From: Magnetococcales bacterium
GTDB taxonomy: Bacteria; Pseudomonadota; Magnetococcia; Magnetococcales; JADGCH01
NCBI GenBank assembly: GCA_015228995.1
Contig: JADGCM010000019.1
Span: 1-17,960, forward strand
Direction of reading: 5' to 3'
Length of the DNA stretch: 17,960 nt
The notes under the pieces were generated by a model. It saw nothing but the letters and a program-made list of their open reading frames with translations. It had not been told where the DNA came from and ran no database searches. Position 1 is the stretch's first letter, and every line of letters starts with the position of its first letter. The translations under genes and the position numbers were made by a program. Positions 13,312-17,960 of the stretch are shown here, in pieces.

Positions 13312-16300
13312 TGGCACGCTTCTCCTGGTGAGCCATTTGTTGTTGCCGCTGTTTCATCTCCGTTAACACCCGTTTATAGTCGGTCGGCATCACCTTAATG
13401 AAGCGACGCAGCGCACTTTCCCAATCGTGCAGTAACTGTTGCGCGATGGTGCTACCGGTATAGGTATAGTGATTGTGCAATAATTGCCTGAGAATGTGGT
13501 CATCTTCTGCCTCAGTAACGGGCTCCAACCCCACCATAGCGGTGTTACACAGGGCAGTAAAGTCACCGGCCCCATCCAGCACGAAGGCGATGCCACCGCT
13601 CATACCAGCGGCAAAGTTACGGCCAGTGGCTCCCAATATCACAATGGTGCCGCCGGTCATATACTCACAACCGTGATCGCCGACTCCCTCCACCACCGCC
13701 AGAGTGCCAGAATTACGCACCGCAAACCGCTCTCCAGCGATGCCACGGAAATAGGCCTCGCCGCCAGTGGCCCCGTATAAAACGGTGTTACCAATCAGGA
13801 TATTTTCCTCGGACTTGAACTGAGAACGGCTATGGGGGCGGATAACAATACGACCGCCGGACATTCCCTTACCAACGTAGTCGTTGGCAGCCCCTTCGAG
13901 ATAGAGGGAGACCCCATGGACATTAAAGGCCCCGAAACTTTGACCAGCTACTCCCTTGAAGTAGCATTGGATGGTGTCAGCAGGCAAACCCGCCACCCCA
14001 AAACGCTTTGAAATTTCCCCGCCCAACATGGCGCCGACGGTACGGTCGGTGTTGTGGATCGGCAGACGAATCTCGATGGACTCGCGGTTTTTGAAGGCTC
14101 GTTCCGCTAGATCAAGCAATTTATGGTCAAGAACATCGGCGATATCATGTTGTTGAGGTTGTACATAGCGGGTGGCAACATTGGAAGGGACATCCGGTTT
14201 GTGGAGGATCGCTGAGAAGTCAAGCCCACGCGCTTTCCAGTGGTCGACAGCCGGCTTCACCTCCAAACAATCGACCCGACCGATCATTTCGTCCATGGTG
14301 CGAAAGCCCATGTAGGACATCCACTCACGCACCTCATTAGCAACGAAAAAGAGGTAGTTGACCACATGTTGTGGTTTACCGGTAAATTTCTTACGCAATG
14401 AGGGATCCTGGGTGGCAATGCCCACTGGGCAGGTGCCTAAATGACACTTACGCATCATGATGCACCCCTCTACCACCAATGGCGCCGTTGCAAAGCCGAA
14501 CTCTTCGGCTCCCAACAGCGCGGCAATGACCACATCACGACCGGTGCGCATTTGACCGTCAGCTTGCAACCGTACCCGACCACGCAGGTCATTCAACACC
14601 AACGTTTGTTGCGTTTCTGCCAGCCCCAATTCCCAGGGGGCGCCAACATGTTTGATCGAGCTGAGCGGACTGGCCCCGGTGCCGCCATCACCCCCAGAGA
14701 TGAGGATCATGTCGGCATGACCTTTGGCCACACCAGCGGCAATGGTACCAACCCCGACAGCCGATACCAGCTTGACCGAGATGCGAGCCCGTGGGTTGAC
14801 ATTCTTGAGGTCAAAAATCAGCTGCGCCAGATCCTCGATTGAGTAAATATCGTGATGAGGCGGCGGACTGATCAATGTCACGCCCGGGGTGGTGTTACGG
14901 GTGCGGGCGATGACCTGATTGACTTTATAGCCCGGCAGCTGCCCCCCCTCGCCAGGTTTGGCACCCTGGGCGATTTTGATCTGAATTTCATCGGCGTTTA
15001 CCAAATAATGACTGGAGACGCCAAAGCGCGCCGAAGCGACCTGCTTAACAGCACTACGCGCTAAGTCGCCATTGGGATGCGGTTGATAACGCTGTGGATC
15101 TTCCCCTCCCTCCCCAGTGTTGGACTTACCACCGACGCGGTTCATCGCGATTGCTAAGGTCTCGTGGGCCTCCTTAGAGATGGAGCCAAATGACATCGCC
15201 CCGGTGACGAACCGCTTAACAATCTCCGCCGCCGCTTCGACCTCATCTAACGGTACCGGCACCCGTGATCGTTTGAGACGAAACAGACCACGCAGGGTGC
15301 AAAGCGCCCGTTCTTGATCGTTGATCAAACGCGAAAATTCTTTATACGAGGCAAAACTTTTAGTACGCGCCGCCAGTTGTAATTTAGCAATGGAGTCGGC
15401 CGTCCAGAGGTGGCGTTCTCCACCATGACGGAATTTGTAATCACCGCCGACGTGGAGGGTGTTCAAATAAACCACATTGTCCGCGTAGGCTTGACGATGG
15501 CGCCGCAACACCTCCTCTGCGATGGTCTCCAGGCCAATGCCATCAATACGGGATACGGTGCCAGTGAAATAGCGCTCGACCACCTGTTTGTTGAGACCGA
15601 TGGCCTCAAAAATTTGCGCGCCGCAATAACTGCGTAAGGTCGAAATACCCATCTTGGAGAAGATCTTCATCAGTCCTTTGCCAATGGCCTTGACATAATT
15701 GGCTTGGGCTTTTGCTGCGGTAATATTCTCTCCAATCAGGCCATCGTTGGCCATATCGGCCAAACTGGCCATTGCCAACCAAGGATTGATGGCGCTCACC
15801 CCGTAGCCGATCAGGAGGGCGCAATGGGCCACTTCACGTGCCTCACCCGTCTCAGCGATGATACTGGCCAAGCTGCGCAGGCCGCTACGGATCAGGTGAT
15901 GATGGACCGCAGAGGCGGCGAGCAGAATCGGCAGGGCCGCCTGGTCAGCGGTAGCGCCACGATCACTGAGGATGATGAGGGTGCAACGGCGATCAGAGAC
16001 GGCACTAGCCGTGGCATCTAGTAGGTTACGCAGCGCCTGTTCCAGGGCCCGATGACCGTCACGAACCGGGAACAACAGCGAGAAACGTTCGGCACGGAGG
16101 CCAGGTAAATCAACAGCAGCAATTTTTGCTAACTCGTGGTCGTTTAAGATCGGTTGTGCCAGAAAAATGCGCCGAGCATGGCCCGCGGTCTCTTCCAATA
16201 GATTATGAACCGGGCCAATAGCATTGAATAAACTCATGACCAATTCCTCACGAATGGGGTCGATCGGGGGATTGGTCACTTGGGCAAACAACTGCTTAAA

Positions 16301-17875
16301 ATAACTGAACAGCAACGAGGGTTGATCGGACAACACTGGTAGGGCGGCATCATTGCCCATCGAACCGATCGGCTCTTCTCCCTGCTGAGCCATCGGCGTT
16401 AGCAGCACCGATAGGTCCTCTTCGGTATAACCAAAAGTGCGTTGTTGGGTGATGATGGGCGTCTGCTCCGCTGTTACGGGCTCTGCTCCATCTAATTGGT
16501 CGAGCATCACCAGCCCATCTTGTAACCACTGGCGATAGGGACGTAGGCTGCTGACCTGTTGCTTGATCTCTTGGTCGTCGATAATGCGCCCCTGTTCCAG
16601 ATCGATCAGAAACATGCGGCCTGGCTGTAAGCGACCATTGTAAACCACTTCATCGGGGGGGAACATCCAGGTGCCGGCCTCTGAGGCCATGACACAGAGA
16701 TCGCCACGGGTAATCTGGTAACGGGCTGGGCGCAAACCATTACGGTCTAAGGTGGCCCCAATGACCCGTCCATCGGTGAAGGTCATGGCAGCGGGGCCGT
16801 CCCACGGCTCCATCATTAAGGCGTTGTAATGGTAAAAGGCTTTGCGATCTTCATCCATGGCCCGATGATTCTCCCAGGCCTCGGGGATCAACATCATCAT
16901 CGCTTGTGGTAACGTGCGCCCACACAATACCAAAAACTCTAACGCCCGATCAAACGAGGCCGAGTCGGAAAACCCCTCTGGTAAAACTGGGAATAGTTTA
17001 CGCAAATCGTCGCCGAACAAAGAGCTACTCAAAGAGGCTTGGCGGGCGCGCATCCAGTTCAAATTGCCACGTAGGGTATTGATCTCACCGTTGTGGCAGA
17101 TCATCCGAAACGGATGGGCCAAGTCCCAGGTGGGAAAGGTGTTGGTGGAATAACGTTGATGGACCATCGCCAGGGCCGTCACCATGGCCGGATCGGAGAG
17201 ATCGGGATAATAGGCTGGCACTTGGTCGGCCAGAAACATGCCTTTGTACACCAGCGTCCGCGTTGAAAAACTGGCAATATGGAACGAGCGTAGTTCTTCG
17301 GTCTCATAGCCCGTGACGGCATTTTCCATCCGGCGGCGGATAACATACAGCTTGCGTTCAAACCAGTTATCATCTGTATTACGCGTCGCAGTGGGGCGAT
17401 TGCGTACCCCGATAAAGGCTTGACGTACCACCGGCTCGGAGGCCTTGGCCACAAACCCGATCCGGGCGGCCCGATTGACGGGGACATCGCGCCAGCCGAG
17501 GAACAGCTGCCCTTCCTCAGCGACAATTTGCTCCAGCAGGCGCATGCAGGAGGTCTGCATTGAGTAATCTTTGGGCAAAAACAGCATGGCGACGCCATAG
17601 TCGCCAAGGGGGGGCAATTGGATGCGCAGGGCTCGGCATTCGCTGCGCAGAAATTGATCTGGCATCTGGATCAGAATACCCGCGCCATCCCCGGTCAGGG
17701 GATCGGCACCGACGGCGCCGCGGTGGGTCAGGTTCTCCAGAACTTTAAGGGCCATTTGCAGGATACTGTGCGACTTCTCCCCCTTGATATGAGCGACAAA
17801 TCCAATCCCACAAGCATCGTGTTCCCATCGAGGGTCATACAGCCCCTGCTGTTTTGGTAAACCACAGTCTATCAT
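13304..17875 (-). CDS. gltB: Glutamate synthase (NADPH) large subunit
   Basis: GltB transfers the amide of glutamine to 2-oxoglutarate, giving two glutamates. The full-length protein has 1523 residues (E. coli precursor about 1517). Domains in order: class II glutamine amidotransferase with nucleophile Cys22 exposed after propeptide removal (EHDACGIGF), to about residue 430; central domain about 480-770; FMN-binding synthase barrel about 850-1230, containing GAMSFGSIS, EGGEDP, and the 3Fe-4S ligands Cys1138-x5-Cys1144-x4-Cys1149; and the C-terminal beta-helix about 1250-1500 with repeated Gly-rich turns such as GKGMSGGRI and AAGMSGGIA. No frame break was seen. ATG at 17875 has AGGAA about 12 bases upstream. 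It is followed directly by gltD. Confidence 0.97.
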   Translation of the reverse strand: MIDCGLPKQQGLYDPRWEHDACGIGFVAHIKGEKSHSILQMALKVLENLTHRGAVGADPLTGDGAGILIQMPDQFLRSECRALRIQLPPLGDYGVAMLFLPKDYSMQTSCMRLLEQIVAEEGQLFLGWRDVPVNRAARIGFVAKASEPVVRQAFIGVRNRPTATRNTDDNWFERKLYVIRRRMENAVTGYETEELRSFHIASFSTRTLVYKGMFLADQVPAYYPDLSDPAMVTALAMVHQRYSTNTFPTWDLAHPFRMICHNGEINTLRGNLNWMRARQASLSSSLFGDDLRKLFPVLPEGFSDSASFDRALEFLVLCGRTLPQAMMMLIPEAWENHRAMDEDRKAFYHYNALMMEPWDGPAAMTFTDGRVIGATLDRNGLRPARYQITRGDLCVMASEAGTWMFPPDEVVYNGRLQPGRMFLIDLEQGRIIDDQEIKQQVSSLRPYRQWLQDGLVMLDQLDGAEPVTAEQTPIITQQRTFGYTEEDLSVLLTPMAQQGEEPIGSMGNDAALPVLSDQPSLLFSYFKQLFAQVTNPPIDPIREELVMSLFNAIGPVHNLLEETAGHARRIFLAQPILNDHELAKIAAVDLPGLRAERFSLLFPVRDGHRALEQALRNLLDATASAVSDRRCTLIILSDRGATADQAALPILLAASAVHHHLIRSGLRSLASIIAETGEAREVAHCALLIGYGVSAINPWLAMASLADMANDGLIGENITAAKAQANYVKAIGKGLMKIFSKMGISTLRSYCGAQIFEAIGLNKQVVERYFTGTVSRIDGIGLETIAEEVLRRHRQAYADNVVYLNTLHVGGDYKFRHGGERHLWTADSIAKLQLAARTKSFASYKEFSRLINDQERALCTLRGLFRLKRSRVPVPLDEVEAAAEIVKRFVTGAMSFGSISKEAHETLAIAMNRVGGKSNTGEGGEDPQRYQPHPNGDLARSAVKQVASARFGVSSHYLVNADEIQIKIAQGAKPGEGGQLPGYKVNQVIARTRNTTPGVTLISPPPHHDIYSIEDLAQLIFDLKNVNPRARISVKLVSAVGVGTIAAGVAKGHADMILISGGDGGTGASPLSSIKHVGAPWELGLAETQQTLVLNDLRGRVRLQADGQMRTGRDVVIAALLGAEEFGFATAPLVVEGCIMMRKCHLGTCPVGIATQDPSLRKKFTGKPQHVVNYLFFVANEVREWMSYMGFRTMDEMIGRVDCLEVKPAVDHWKARGLDFSAILHKPDVPSNVATRYVQPQQHDIADVLDHKLLDLAERAFKNRESIEIRLPIHNTDRTVGAMLGGEISKRFGVAGLPADTIQCYFKGVAGQSFGAFNVHGVSLYLEGAANDYVGKGMSGGRIVIRPHSRSQFKSEENILIGNTVLYGATGGEAYFRGIAGERFAVRNSGTLAVVEGVGDHGCEYMTGGTIVILGATGRNFAAGMSGGIAFVLDGAGDFTALCNTAMVGLEPVTEAEDDHILRQLLHNHYTYTGSTIAQQLLHDWESALRRFIKVMPTDYKRVLTEMKQRQQQMAHQEKRANG

Positions 17876-17960
17876 AACCGGTACATTCCTGAATAAATTG
17901 GATCAACAGCCGCCGCGACAGGGGAGGCCAAACGACCCATTCTATCCGGTAATTGGGGGG
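17876..17960 (-). other. Region upstream of gltB: leader or end of an upstream gene, unresolved
   Basis: These 85 bases contain no promoter I can support. Two of the three minus-strand frames are open from the window edge. One ends in a TGA overlapping the gltB ATG (ATGA) and would encode ...MGRLASPVAAAVDPIYSGMYRL. The other runs about 45 bases into gltB. Neither peptide is recognised. If the first is the tail of a gene, gltB would be translationally coupled to it. Confidence 0.25.

Noticed and set aside
14441..14842. 133-codon plus-strand open frame antisense to gltB
   Set aside because: It lies wholly within the conserved FMN domain of gltB, has no recognisable product, and is a typical shadow frame of a well-conserved gene.
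1..17960. CRISPR arrays, transposases, prophage or defence genes, tRNA and rRNA genes
   Set aside because: None were seen. Essentially every base belongs to recognisable housekeeping genes, the 6S RNA or short spacers.

Overview
This 18 kb window is a compact stretch of chromosome, almost certainly gammaproteobacterial. The best evidence is the minus-strand block zapB-like gene, zapA, 6S RNA and ygfA, an arrangement typical of beta- and gammaproteobacteria. It is supported by a GltD of the glutamate-synthase small-subunit type, a Bpt-type leucyltransferase, hslVU, and a ctpA-yibQ pair. I cannot name the genus. No phage, plasmid, transposase, CRISPR, tRNA or rRNA sequence is visible, and no gene-free gap reaches 300 bases.

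Layout. (1) Positions 1-1587 hold the C-terminal part of cobalamin-dependent methionine synthase (metH). Its frame is broken by one extra C in a C5 run at 51-55. (2) A good sigma70-type promoter and a GC-rich palindromic repeat precede a closely spaced plus-strand group at 1728-6176. It encodes a secreted lytic transglycosylase, a receiver/metallo-beta-lactamase fusion, the CtpA protease and a YibQ-type divergent polysaccharide deacetylase. This looks like a cell-envelope and peptidoglycan operon. (3) bpt, on the minus strand, overlaps the end of yibQ and is divergent from hslVU. (4) hslV, hslU and a methyltransferase-TPR fusion gene follow on the plus strand at 7041-10321. The last one overlaps ygfA tail to tail. 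(5) Everything from 10268 to the right edge lies on the minus strand. In transcription order it is gltB, gltD, a near-consensus promoter, the zapB-like gene, zapA, the 6S RNA gene ssrS, and ygfA.

How the genes work together. gltBD makes glutamate from glutamine and 2-oxoglutarate. metH and ygfA belong to methionine and folate one-carbon metabolism. zapA and the zapB-like gene serve Z-ring assembly. hslVU and bpt serve protein turnover (ATP-dependent proteolysis and N-degron tagging). 6S RNA modulates sigma70 RNA polymerase.

Most of the window is ordinary housekeeping DNA and I see no clear new defence or mobile system. The less ordinary points are the metH frame break, a three-copy dispersed palindromic repeat that always lies just upstream of a gene in the same orientation, the receiver/MBL fusion in the envelope operon, the methyltransferase-TPR protein behind hslVU, and a four-residue expansion in the Bpt cysteine motif. 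Several start codons are moved here from the longest open frame: hslV, hslU, bpt, ygfA, gltD and the zapB-like gene.
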